A DNA stretch of 64,000 bases from the NCBI GenBank assembly GCA_013397115.1, contig VWZW01002639.1, positions 310,001 to 374,000 of the forward strand, read 5' to 3'. Below, in pieces: positions 24,480-35,300 of the stretch. Both the position numbers and the translations under genes were made by a program. The DNA comes from Edolisoma coerulescens. Lineage: Eukaryota; Chordata; Aves; Passeriformes; Campephagidae. The stretch's first letter is position 1, and each line of letters starts with the position of its first letter. The notes beneath the pieces were generated by a model that was not told the origin of the DNA, searched no databases, and saw nothing but the letters and a program-made list of their open reading frames with translations.

Positions 24480-25250
24480 TGTAAGGAATAAGGCACGACA
24501 TTTTTTCACATTAAGATAAACTGAGCACGTTAGTCAAGTCCCACAATTTTTTGCATGGCACTGTTTATAATATTAATAGCTGTGCTTTAAGAAGTTCACT
24601 ATCGAACTGTCGGGAATGATTTGTTACCAGGTGTTAGCATAATTTGCCAGCTGTCATATTTTAATCATTTTTATTTGCCTAAAATCTGACACTTAACTTT
24701 AGTTGGTAAATCAAGACATATAGCAGCACTTATTTGATGCTACAGTAGCTAAGGGGGGGAAAAAATGTGTGTCCTACAAGTGATATTTGTATTTGCAGAC
24801 AGAGAACAGATTCTGAAGTCCACTGTCATTCATAATTCACACTGAGTCGCTTCTGCTCTCCACAAAAGCTGTTTTTATTTAAGTAGTTCAAGCAGCTGCT
24901 GCAGGCTCTTGTTCAAGTGTATTTTCACTCGTGTGAGGAGTTCCAGCAAAGCTTTTCAGCTGGGTTTGGTGAGGAAAAGCTACTCCTCATTTTAATGAGA
25001 GTAGGAACTGAGATCTCGTGCTCAGTTATCATTGTTATTAGATCCACGGGTGAATTCAAGGCTGCTCTGCTGTTTTAAGTTTATGTCAAGTGTTCTTAGA
25101 AGCCTGCATGAGCATGAGATGAAGCTGTGGCTAATTAATTATCAATATCTGAACAAAGAGAAGGAAACAGATGAATGCAGATGCTTGTTAGATGAGCTTC
25201 AACTTTTTATTAGTATTCATATTTAACTTGCTCGTCAGACAGAAGATAAG
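24480..25250. promoter_or_regulatory. Repeat-free TAAT-rich stretch, candidate conserved non-coding element
   Basis: About 770 bases without any recognised retroelement. They are A/T-rich but of ordinary complexity, with many homeodomain-type cores (TAATTA near 25132, ATTAAT near 24573, AATTATT near 24455) and E-box-like and GATA words. Stretches of this look in vertebrate gene deserts are often conserved enhancers. That is inference from appearance only. No conservation could be measured. The 65-codon frame at 25032-25226 is not convincing. Confidence 0.25.
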
Positions 25251-25622
25251 TGCGTAGAAGACACATTTTGATATTAGAAAAACACTTGATTTTTTCCATG
25301 AAAAATTACATTTTGAGCATTCACTCCACTTGTTTTAGATAGAAATATTGTCTCCTGTAGTGGGGACTAAAAGGTGATTGATTACATGGAATGATGAAAA
25401 AAAATATTTAGTAAGTTGCAAAGAGTTTTATGAGTTTCACCAGCAACTCACTGAATCTGATTTTATTACCTAATATTTTCAACCTAAAAAACTCCAGAAT
25501 CAATGACACGGAAATGCAGATGTGTTTTCGTAGTAAAAAATGGCTGTAGAATTTAGGGCTGAAAGTAGAGATACATCAGAGTAGTGGTAAGAAGAATTTC
25601 TTTCTGGCATGGTTTCATTTAG

Positions 25623-25684
25623 AATATATATATAAAAATATATGTGTATATATATATAAAAAAATATATTTATATATGTATAAA
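25623..25684. repeat. AT-rich imperfect dinucleotide repeat
   Basis: Mostly alternating TA with short A-runs and one GTGTATATATATATA segment. This is ordinary low-complexity DNA. The 98-codon minus frame across it encodes an I/Y/F-rich run and is an artefact. Confidence 0.85.
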
Positions 25685-26854
25685 AGATAGACTTTTTAAA
25701 ATGCACTGCTTCATGAAAAAAGGTGGAATTGCAGATAGAGAAATACAGACAAACATGTGGATAGTTACAGAACAGGGAACAGAAAGGAGACATCATCTTT
25801 TGAGAGTCATAAACTGAAAAATAAGAAGCAGAAAATTAGAAAAAGTCATGCAAAAACTTCCTCAGAGTGGAACAGCAATTGGTAGAGTTGCACCTTTTGG
25901 GACTTTTAAACCCAAATTCTGTTGCTTTTGGATCATTGTCCCAGTTTTTCACCCCTATTTGCACATGGGTCAACACAACGAGCCTTTAAATATGACCAGA
26001 ATTGTTGGCTGTAACTGTTTACAGTGATACCGCAACTGGAGTAATTAATGTGGACTCATAAAGATTTAGTTCAGAGGGTTTTGACATCTTTCTAAATATT
26101 AATATTGCACCCAAAGTTCCCCTAAAATAATCCTTGTGGTTCATCTCACTGGTCAAAGAGTCATTTCCAAAAGGCCTCTGAAAGCCTCAGCAGATGGTGA
26201 AGGACAACTCTCCCAGTTTTTCCTGAAAAAGAAAGAACTTCCATTCTTAAAACTATTTGTCTTATTTCTTGTTTGAATATATCTTTCTTCAACTTCAAAT
26301 TTGATGCTTTTTCCATTGGGGATCTTCCCAGTATCCAGTAGAATTCTGCCTCGTGATGTTGCCTGGTGCATGAGCCTGCCCCGGGAGCGGGGAACAGCTC
26401 CTGGTGGGTCCTGGCTGAGCCCACTTGAAGCAGCTTCAATGCCCTTATAATGGAGCCCCCTCTAACAGGAACCAAACCAAACCCTTGATTTTCCACGGAC
26501 CATCATTTTCCTCCCCTGAGGAGTGTGTGGTTTTTTTTTCCCCAAATCCTTTCCACCAGCACTGGAATGTCTCCAGAGAAACCAGCATGGATTTACATCC
26601 CCTCTGCTGTCAGGAACATGGATCCTTTCTGCTGGTGCATCCTCTCAGAGCTGTTGGTCCTTTGCTGTATGGAAAACTAAATCATTTTCCTTGGGATAAC
26701 TTGCAAGGTACCAACCTAAACTTAGCAGACATGGCCTCATTCTTGTCTTCTAAACACGTCTTTGAACCTGAGTGTATGAAACATTCTCGTTCTAAGGAAG
26801 AGGGTGAGTGAGGGATCCAGAATGCTCATTATTATTTCTCTGCTCTCATGATTA
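25685..26854. other. Unique non-coding DNA
   Basis: No gene is recognised. 26161-26811 has overlapping frames on both strands (111 and 128 codons) with no recognised domain. It adjoins the decayed LINE and could contain unrecognised parts of it. Confidence 0.45.
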
Positions 26855-27990
26855 TTTACCTTCACATCAATCTTTGTGTCATCTGAAACTTTTACCAGCC
26901 AATCACTACTGAAAATGATTAATAGCAGTAAGCAGATACCAGCAGAATCCCAGCACTGCACTTAATTATGATTCCCCTCTGATGACTCCATTTCAGATCC
27001 ATTAGCTTGCCCATTTTTAACAGATTTAACCTCTGTTTTATTGCTATTGAGTAATTCTCATTTTTAATCAGAATATTCCCAAGGCTGAGTCAGATACCCT
27101 ACAAAAGTCAGAGTGGCACAGAAGCCATGCTGGGGATGTGATCAGTGAAACAAAATCAGGGTTGTTTGTTTGACAGGACCCATTTCATGGGATCACATGG
27201 AATGACAATCACGTTCCCATCTTCACTTCTTCTTGAATCTTGCATCAGCTTTAATCCCATTATTTGCCCAGGACTGAGGTCAGGGGAAGTAATTTGGATG
27301 CACCAAGGCTGTGCTGGCTGTGTGTCTGGAGCACCGCCACAACATTAATGCTCCCACAATCTGCTGGAATTTCTCTAGGATCAATCATGTGTTGAAAACC
27401 AACATTCTCCTAAGATAACTTCACCTGGCTACAGGGATCACCCTCAGTAGATGGGATCAGGGCTGTCAGTTTTTAAATGTTTGTATTTATATTTGTTGTT
27501 TAACATCCTCAGTAGTTAATAGCTGACTCCTAAATACTCCATCCTCATATTTCTTTGGAAAGCAGGAGATGTGAATATTTATGGAGCAGTTCCCCTTTCC
27601 CTGCATTGTTATTAACAACCTTATCACCACTATTGTGAAGTGATAAACCCAGAACACTGCTGGGATTTCTTTTGTACAAAAACGCCTTATAATTGTGTCT
27701 GGTTTTCCTCAACAGTTATGAGTGGACTTTTCCTGAGAATTAAGCTTTATTTTCAGCTTACTGTACTTCTAAAGTCCTTCCACTTACTCGTGTTTATATT
27801 CTGGGTTTTCTTCACATTTAATATCTGTTTTCCTTTTATACCTTCCACAGAAGGCACGTTTTGCCCCTGCTTAACAAATCAGCTTAACAACTTCTTCAAA
27901 AATGCTACTTCTCACTTCAATTTTTCACTAGACATTCTGAAATTTTTCTCTTCCCACATCCCTGTGCAAATTTTTCTGTCTCTCTGGGAC
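26855..27990 (-). mobile_element. Ancient LINE (CR1/L3-like) ORF2 fragment with reverse transcriptase, decayed
   Basis: The plus strand carries, in the right order, degraded antisense words of an old amniote CR1-type LINE open reading frame. These are GTGTCATCTGAAACTTTTACC, TTTTAATCAGAATATTCCCA, GATACCCTACAAAAGTCAGA, TGTTTGACAGGACCCATTTC, CCCATTATTTGCCCAGGACT with GAGGTCAGG, a CTGCTGGAATTTC block, TTGTTTAACATCCTCAGTAG, CAGTTCCCCTTTCCCTGCAT with TGTTATTAACAAC, and GGGATTTCTTTTGTACA. On the minus strand about 27089-27115 reads as DF(3)SD-like residues, matching the catalytic-aspartate motif A of LINE reverse transcriptases (family form Y-L-D-F-x-K-A-F-D). Stops and indels break the frame throughout, so it is a dead copy. 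Recognition is from memory of the family and the outer boundaries are approximate. It is far older than the 3' CR1 copies around it. Confidence 0.78.
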
Positions 27991-28158
27991 CTATGATCAT
28001 TGAGTGTTGATTCACTCAAAAAAATATTTGGACCATCTGATATGATCATCGTGCACTGCACACCACCAGGATTATCCTACAATAATGGCATTAAACCTAC
28101 AGGGGAGAAAAAGAAAATATCAAAGAATGTGTTCAAAAAGAAGAATTCTTTCTTACTT

Positions 28159-28374
28159 TAGATATTGGCAAGAAATTCTTGGCTGTGAGACCCTGGCAAA
28201 GGTTGCCCAGAGAAGCTGTGGCTGCCCCTGGATCCCTGGAAGTGTCCAAGCCCAGCTTGGACATTGGGGCTTGGAGCAGCCTGGGACAGTGGGAGCTGTC
28301 CCTGCCCATGGCAGGGGGTGGCACTGGATGAGCTTGAAGGTCCCTTCCCACCCAAACCTGTCCATGATTATAGT
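28159..28374 (+). mobile_element. CR1 LINE 3' end, plus strand
   Basis: Sense CR1: AGATATTGGCAAGAAATTCTT, GTTGCCCAGAGAAGCTGTGG, CCCCTGGATCCCTGGAAGTG, CATTGGGGCTTGGAGCAGCC, CCCATGGCAGGGGGTGGCAC and GGATGAGCTTGAAGGTCCC. The tail is decayed (CCTGTCCATGATTATAG). Frames at 28085-28513 on both strands are artefacts of it. Confidence 0.95.
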
Positions 28375-28850
28375 AAAATATTGCTTTAGGAACCCAAATT
28401 TTTGGATGTAATTCATCAGTTAAATATTCTTTTAAACCTCCAAGCCCTGAGTTCAACTGTGCTCTCATCTTCTCAGGGCTCCGTGGCTCTCTATGGATTA
28501 TGCTGACGTTCACACCTTCACCAACTTATTTGTAGGATCTGGCTTTCTTTGGCTCAGATATCCAATGAGGGTGTTGGAAACCTGACTAATGAAGGCTTGG
28601 GAACAGTGACTGGAAGTGAGGTAGAAGCCAGGAGATATTAACTAAAAGTTTTCAGTTGATAACATTAAGTAGAAAACGCAGCCGAGAAAACCGTCAGGTT
28701 TTTGGGCACTTCTTGCGAAGAATGAAAGACAAGATTTCAGCTGACAACCTCTTTGTTGTGACTGTTTTTCCAGTTCAACTTGTGACTGACAACAGAAAAA
28801 AAAATTGATTCCTTTCACAATTTCTCAGTTGTGACAATGGCTCAGTTATA
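28375..28850. other. Unique non-coding DNA
   Basis: No recognised gene or repeat. Confidence 0.5.
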
Positions 28851-28925
28851 AAATCACAGAATCACAGAAGCATTAAGGTTGGAAAAGTGGTGAGATGATC
28901 AAGCATTAACCCAACACTGCCGATA
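28851..28925 (-). mobile_element. CR1 LINE 3' scrap
   Basis: Antisense of a CR1 terminus: AAATCACAGAATCACAGAAG (two copies of the ATCACAGA tail repeat), then TTAAGGTTGGAAAAGTGGTG and AACCCAACACTGCC. Only about 75 bases remain. Confidence 0.8.
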
Positions 28926-29479
28926 TGTTGAATTAATTTCGTAGTTTATTATTCCTGCCAGAGTTATGATCTCCTGTCCTAATGAGATTTCCACTTGACA
29001 ATTATTGCATCTTGAAGAAGTTGCAAAACTTGACACATCTCACCTTGAGAGGAAGAGCTGAAAAACGAAACCGTCAGCGGAGTTTGGAGAGGACCAAAAG
29101 GAGACGTGGAGACAGGGTCCGTATTTGGGAAGGATGGATGTCTTCTCCAGGTCTGCCACATGGAATAATTAACTTAAACTGGAACGCATATTTGGGTAAG
29201 ACCAGGAAAGTTTTTCGGTGTGAAATGAGTGAACCAGTGGAGGAACTTATGGAGCCTTTGAAACCTTAAGAGCTGGAGACTCTCAGAACCAATTCTACAC
29301 CAAACACCACCAGCAGTGGGGAGGAGGGAGAAGGGATAAATTAGGTGGCCTCTGAAGGTGAACCCAAAGTCCTTTAAGAGCAACTTGCTGTGATTTCATG
29401 TTCAGGTTGTTTTTCTAGAGCAAAAGCCCTGGCAACCCAAACAGGGAAAAAATTATTTCAAGGCTCTGGGACATTTATT
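28926..29479. other. Unique non-coding DNA
   Basis: No repeat is recognised. A 95-codon plus frame (28982-29269), basic and without a known domain, overlaps a minus frame. There is no splice or homology evidence for either. Confidence 0.45.
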
Positions 29480-30330
29480 GCCAGCTACAAAAAATGACAC
29501 ATCATAAAAAGTTAGTTAATATATTAAATATGTCATTATATTTATTATAACAATTAAAATAGCAAAAGCTTAATAACTAATGAACATGGAGAGAACTTTG
29601 CTTTCAAATAAATTTGGTGATAAAGAATTGTTTTTGACAACAGCATTTATCATGGCCTACCTAGAACTGTTGTAGCTATTTGTTGTACTTAATAAACAAT
29701 GATAAATATATCTTTGTGCAGGAGAGTAGCTTAAATGTGTGCTGTGCAATCTTCTTGAGAAACTGTAGCCAAGACTAATTAAATGATTCTAATTAAAATT
29801 GTGTGGATAGAAAGGAAATTAATGGCTTCATTTGTACTATTTGTTTATTTCATTGTCAAGTGTACTGGATATAATTGCAGTGAAAAGAAGAAATCATCAA
29901 AATTATTTTTTCCTCTGTTGATTCCCTGTTCCATCAATTTATTGTAGAGGCTTCATTTTCTCTATCTTTAGAGGGAAACAATGCTGACAAAATGTGAAAC
30001 CTCAACAAAGTTATTTTCTTGTTTGGAGCTGTTAGATGGAGAAAACATTTATTGAACAAAATAAAGGTTGAGCTTCAATTAAGGATTCTAAATATATTTA
30101 GTGAGCTATTGAAAAGCCATAATGTCTCAGCCCACATGGTTCACTGGGAGCTTGGAACAAAATAAATGAGAATAGAAGCAGAAGGAGTGCTCAGATGGTG
30201 AATCTCTAGCATGTGACTTACAAAAGAATGTGGTGTTACTCCTACCATCTTTTATGGACAGTTTGTATCAGATAAAGTAGGCAAAAAAAATCTTTATTAA
30301 TGATATTTTCTTTTTTTAACTGCAAACAGA
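29480..30330. promoter_or_regulatory. Repeat-free A/T-rich stretch, candidate conserved non-coding element
   Basis: No retroelement is recognised over 850 bases. TAAT/ATTA cores are abundant, for example AATTAAATGATTCTAATTAA near 29777-29796. The appearance resembles enhancer DNA in a gene desert, but A/T-rich neutral DNA looks the same. This is inference only. Confidence 0.2.
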
Positions 30331-30504
30331 GTCTCAGACGCAAAAGCAGAACACCTGATTTTTTCCCAGGGTGAGGTTTACATTTCACCAGTTCTGCGGG
30401 GACTCCTCAGATCCAGGGAACAATAAATCAGATTATTGATCCAGCTCATACAAACAGCTCCACATTCTGTTTTGTGTGCCTGGAAAACTGCAGATTGGAG
30501 CAGT

Positions 30505-30610
30505 CTTCTCCTTCTCCTTCTCCTTCTCCTTCTCCTTCTCCTTCTCCTTCTCCTTCTCCTTCTCCTTCTCCTTCTCTTTCTCCTTCTCCTTCTCCTTCTC
30601 CTTCTCCTTC
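30505..30610. repeat. (CTTCTC)n hexanucleotide tract, about 18 copies
   Basis: 106 bases of CTTCTC units with a single interruption (TTTCTC at about 30577-30582), followed by 20 bases of degenerate C/T sequence. One strand is all pyrimidine and the other all purine. Every reading frame across it gives simple repeats (Glu-Lys, Arg-rich, Ser-Pro, Ser-Phe, poly-Leu), so the frames at 30378-30755 are artefacts. Length is likely to be polymorphic and may be collapsed in the assembly. Confidence 0.97.
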
Positions 30611-30631
30611 CTCCTTCCTCCTTCCCTCCCC

Positions 30632-31340
30632 ACCACAGGTAACACAGAGGGAGCTGGTGAGGGACCATCAGCATCCTGCATCAGCGAGAGATGAACTCCA
30701 AAGGTTTCCTCTCAGGACACTCAGCACTGCTCAGGTAATTCCTAATTCCCTTTAATGATCTTAAAGAGTGGCAGAATTGTTTGAGAATCTCATTCCAACT
30801 AAAACATGTGAAATGGAAAGATTCAGGAGCTTAAAATATGTTTATGTTTGGGCTGGACTGTGCTCCTGAATTTTGTTTCTTTGCCATGTCAACATTTCCT
30901 ACAGAAAGCAGATGTTCTTTGTGGAAATTTCTGATTAATCAAAAGTACAGTTTCCCTTTTTAAATTAGTTTTAGTCGAGCAATTTTGACAACTGAACCAT
31001 AGCTAAATCCTTTATGCTGAAAATAAAATCCGTCTTTATGTTTTTTGTCTAAATGTGCTTCAGCAATGCCATACACAAACTAACTTTTATAGCCCTGATA
31101 AGTGGAAATACGTGGGAAATAAGAATATATTTGAAAATGCTTCCATTAGAGACGTTTGTTAAAGCTGGCTAAACTAATGGCTTATTTTCTGCCTAAATCA
31201 GAGAGATTAATCTATAACTTCAAAATCAGAACAAAAAGAACTCTGCTGAAACGTAAAGCCTCGAGTAAAACAATTTTCCTCAAGAGCGGGAGACTCACCA
31301 TCCTTCTCAGTGAGTGCTTTTTCTTTCCCTCCTCTTCCCT
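30632..31340. other. Unique non-coding DNA
   Basis: No gene or repeat is recognised. A CAG/GTAA junction at 30637-30643 resembles a splice-site context by chance. Confidence 0.45.
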
Positions 31341-31590
31341 GCGAGTCACAAAGGCCAGTGCTCGATGGAGCGCCGCCGTGCCCTGGCGCTGCTGGTGTGG
31401 CAGCGTGGTGTGTGCCCTCCTGGCATCGGGGAGCTCCCCTCGGGCTGGAGAGCTCTCCAGAGGCACTCAGACCCCGAGAGCGAAATGCTGAGGGAGCAGC
31501 TGCAGCCCCGGCTCGGGTGTCGTGGGCTTGCCACGGTGAGACACGAGGTCAGGTGGTAAATGGAGCCGTGGGCCTCGCCCTCGGCCTGCG
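31341..31590. promoter_or_regulatory. CpG-rich cluster, candidate CpG island
   Basis: I count about 20 CpG in 250 bases, in G/C-rich sequence that starts abruptly after A/T-rich DNA. Frames on both strands stay open (31156-31699 region), as expected in GC-rich sequence. One short plus frame beginning at 31314 is basic, with no domain I recognise. The cluster lies 730 bases after the hexamer tract and 290 bases before a CR1. A promoter of an unannotated transcript is possible but not shown. Confidence 0.35.
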
Positions 31591-31879
31591 TGCACAAACC
31601 ATCAGGCTCTGCTGTTGTACTGGTTTAGACTGGAATCCCAGGGGACTATCACTGGGCTGGGTCTTGCCTGTGGCCCTCAGGGCTGCCACTGCAGGGTGAA
31701 ACATGAGGGGAAGAGCCTGATGGCTGCCCCGCACGAGCCTTAGAGTTTTGGGTTTGTGCCTTCTCCGGTTTGGCCCCGCAGGCTGAAAGCTCCCGCATGG
31801 CCGGAGTGGCTGTCACCAGCTCCTGGTGGTCATTGTCCCGTCCGGCACTGTCCAGAGGGGTCATTCCTCACGGACAGCC

Positions 31880-32303
31880 ATGCCTGGAGCTGGGGATGAG
31901 CAATGAGGAGCGGCTGAGGGAGCTGGGAAAGGGGCTCAGCCTGGAGCAAAGGAGGCTCAGGGGGGACCTTGTGGCTCTGCACAAGTCCCTGACAGGAGGG
32001 GGCAGCCGGGGGGGTCGGGCTCTGCTCCCAGGGAACAGGGACAGGAGGAGAGGGAACGGCCTCAGGCTGGGCCAGGGGAGGCTCAGGTTGGACATCAGCA
32101 GGAATTTCTGCATGGAAAAGGTGGTCAGGCCTTGGCAGGGGCTGCCCAGGGAGGTTTGGAGTCCCCATCCCTGGAGGTGTCCAAGGAAGGTCTGGATATG
32201 GCACTCAGAGCTCTGGGCTGCAGGCAAGGTGGGGATGGGGCACAGCTTGGACTTGACCCTGCAGGTCTGTTCCAACCTAAATGATTCTGTGATCCTATGG
32301 TCA
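31880..32303 (+). mobile_element. CR1 LINE 3' end, longest young copy in the window
   Basis: Sense CR1, about 420 bases: GAGGAGCGGCTGAGGGAGCT, CTCAGCCTGGAGCAAAGGAG, GGGGACCTTGTGGCTCTGCA, CAGGGACAGGAGGAGAGGGA, CAGGGGAGGCTCAGGTTGGA, CTGCATGGAAAAGGTGGTCA and CCTGGAGGTGTCCAAGGAAG. It ends CCAACCTAAATGATTCTGTG with ATCCTATGG, the tail repeat. It reaches further upstream than the other copies. The 178-codon plus frame is not a protein gene. Confidence 0.95.
31998..32019 (+). other. G-quadruplex-type motif inside CR1
   Basis: The arrangement is GGGGG-CAGCC-GGGGGGG-TC-GGG. With the seven-G run counted as two tracts, this fits four G3 runs with short loops. It lies on the sense strand of the CR1 copy. 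Confidence 0.5.
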
Positions 32304-35300
32304 TGAATGGTCAGGAAGGGTCAGGGGATCTGCCTGGGACACACCCCCCTGACCCCACTGATTTGCAGGCACACACGAGGCCCTGCACGGTCTGTGCTTG
32401 CCTCCAGCTGCAGCGTGGGTAAAGTTGGCTGCTTAATCATCAGTGCCATGTTTTATTGGGGCAATCACTGTGCTATCAGCAGCTGGAATGCTCTGAGGAC
32501 AGAAGCACAGCAAGTTCAGCAAAGACACTACTTTTTATTAGATCAGCTGATATAGCTGAAAGAAAAGCAGACAAGATCTTTATTTCCCACGGGAAACTCT
32601 TTTTTGGATGTGAAATAGAGATCTTCTGTTTCCCATCAATATACTTCCAGAAGTCAGGGGTCCTGGAGCTGGGTGGGTGGGCAAAAATGACTGAAAATTA
32701 AATAAAATGCACAACAGATGACTGTGGAGGTGTGAAATAACACCTTTATAAAGCCAGATTCACCTTCGCTTTCCCTGTGATGTGATGTTCACATGCTTTT
32801 ACCTCCCACAGGTGCCAGGCAGGAAATTGCCAGATGCAAAATGAGCCACAAACTTTCTTTGAGTCATTTGTGAATATGCCAAGAGACAAAAAAAATCCTC
32901 TGCAATTCTCAGGAGAAAGGCCGTGGTTTTGTGTTACCAACTCCTGCTCACGAGGGTGAAAAGATGAAGCTGAGTTATCCAACCTGGTTATGTTTTCCTA
33001 TTAATTAAAGTTATTGCACTAAATAGATTTCAAAGGCAGGAGGGTGTAAGTTACACTGTACAGAGCCAGGAGCTGCTTTCCACCATCTGTGAGGAATCAT
33101 TGCTCAATAACAGCGAGAAGATCTTACTCCTTGCTCGTTGGGAGTAGCTGGGATGTGCTGCAGCAGTAGGAGCACACAAGTGTTGTAAAGTTTCCTGAAA
33201 AGCAATATAAAAACACTACTACAGGACCTCCCTGGTTTGGCTGGAGAGCCTGAGACAACCGATTTGCTTTATAAAATTTTTCCCTCTTAATTGCCTGAAA
33301 ACTGTCCAAATATAAAACAAATTCATTTCCTAAATTCTTTTTGGCTTGGTTTATTAATCCACTTGCTACTTGCTGTTCTTCAATGATATATTTCATACAA
33401 GCCAGCTTCAGCCTGGATATTGTTTTTTCCTCTCCACTGTGAGGATTCCTTTAAGCATTTATTATTCACCATTCAATAGTGAAAGGCCTTGATTTGACAC
33501 CTGGGTCAAATGGAGGCTTCAAGAAGCCACAGACCACTCTTTCCTCGATGCTGGTCATGACAAAGATCCCCAGTTTGAGTTGTGGCTGTGAGGGGTCAGT
33601 AGAAGCCCTCAGGCTGGTACAGTTCAGAATATTCTGCTCTGAGAGTGAACCCAAAGCTATTCTGGGGCAAAGAAAGGCCCCCATTTTCTATGGATACCCC
33701 TGCATGAGGGCATCCTGTAGGACTAAAAATCCCTGGTGTTTAGGAAACAAATCCTGATGCCACAGGATGGAGGGGCCAACACACCTCGCTGTGGGATCAC
33801 CTTCCCTTGGCCCCACCAGCAGCTTCTGCCCCCTTCACTGCCTTGTTTTGAGGAGGGAATAAAGAGGACTCAAAGTTAAAACTGGAATTCCTTAAGAGCC
33901 AATGTTACTTTTCCTGGCTTCTTTAAAAGCATCAGAGGTAACTTTGCTGGCTGCTTGGCTCTAAAAAGAACAGCAGGGATCAGATAAAAGGAGGACACTT
34001 GCTTTTAATTGTCTCTTTCCCTTCTCCCCACCCTTTTTTCAGAGCAAGATTGCCCAGCAGAGTGGTTTTTCCTTTACACGATTCTTTTTCTCTGATTCTG
34101 GATGGCAGGATATTATAAATCCAGCAGTCTTTCCACTTTCCTATGGAGCAAGTTAGAAATGGAAGGAAGGCAAAATGTGCAGAATTAGTGAGCTTGCTGT
34201 TAGGCCTGAAGTGCAGGTGTGTGAGTGCCACGTCTTGGTTTTGTGCCTCTGTGGGGAAGGGGCACTGGAATAACCAGGGAATACTGCTGTGTGGAAAAGT
34301 AGGAAGCTGCCTGAGTATTAAATAAGAGGAAAATCAATGCAGTCCAAAGGTTGCCTCCAAGGAAACAAAACATTTATAACAACATCTGTCTTGTTTCTTT
34401 TTGCCTGCAAACTCTGCTGGTTTGGCTAAACTCCTCCAGGATGGAGGCTAAACTTCGACATGGATGGGAGTATTTTGGCCAGAGGGAGTTGCCTCGTCAT
34501 GTCCTAGCCAAAATGCTTCCATGTGCTCTCCAAAATGAATTTGGGCCAATCTGAGCCAATTTGGCTCAAACTGCAGGTAGGAAATGGTTCACTGGATCAG
34601 AGGGAGAAGGTGGAGCAGGGAAGGAGTGACCATGGGGGAGACCCCACTGCCCCACGCGTGGAATTCTTCAGCCATCACACCCGACAGGATGGCATGGTGG
34701 ATGGTGATCACGGATAAAGGGATCCCCAGATCCTTCAGTCCCTCTCTCTGTCATCCTTTTTCCCTTTAGACCCCTTCTCCCCAGCTCTGGGGATAACTGG
34801 ATGCTGTGAAGTGGTTTTAGGCTCCCCAGTTGCCATGTCTTGGGCCACCCACCTGCCAAAGTTCACGGTCATGGTTGGCTTCCCTACATATTTCCCGGGG
34901 GGGAGTGAAATGTGCTGGAAACCAAGAAACCCAATATCAATTTCCTTCTATCCTTTTATTTTATTTGATTCAAGATTCAAGGACTGTGAAACATTTCTCC
35001 ATTGTTTGGCCTCAGAGCAAATTTACATTTTATTACATAGATCATATTTTTCCCTTCCGTGTTTATGACCATGGACAGCGAAACTGAGAGAATAAAGAGA
35101 GAAATAAATATGGATACACGAGTAAAAAAAATTACATCGCTCACTAAAGCAGTCCCAATGCCACAGCTGAAAACGGGCCCCCCTGCTCATATGCTGCTCA
35201 CAGGTAACACAAATTTTCAGCAGCTTTTTTAATACAGATGATGTATCACCTAATTACATAATCACAGGATGCTTTGTAATGGCTCAGTGATTTGGGGGAG

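Noticed and set aside
30378..30755. Open frames with long Arg, Glu-Lys, Leu, Ser-Pro or Ser-Phe repeats
   Set aside because: All are translations of the (CTTCTC)n tract in different frames and strands, with no flanking gene structure.
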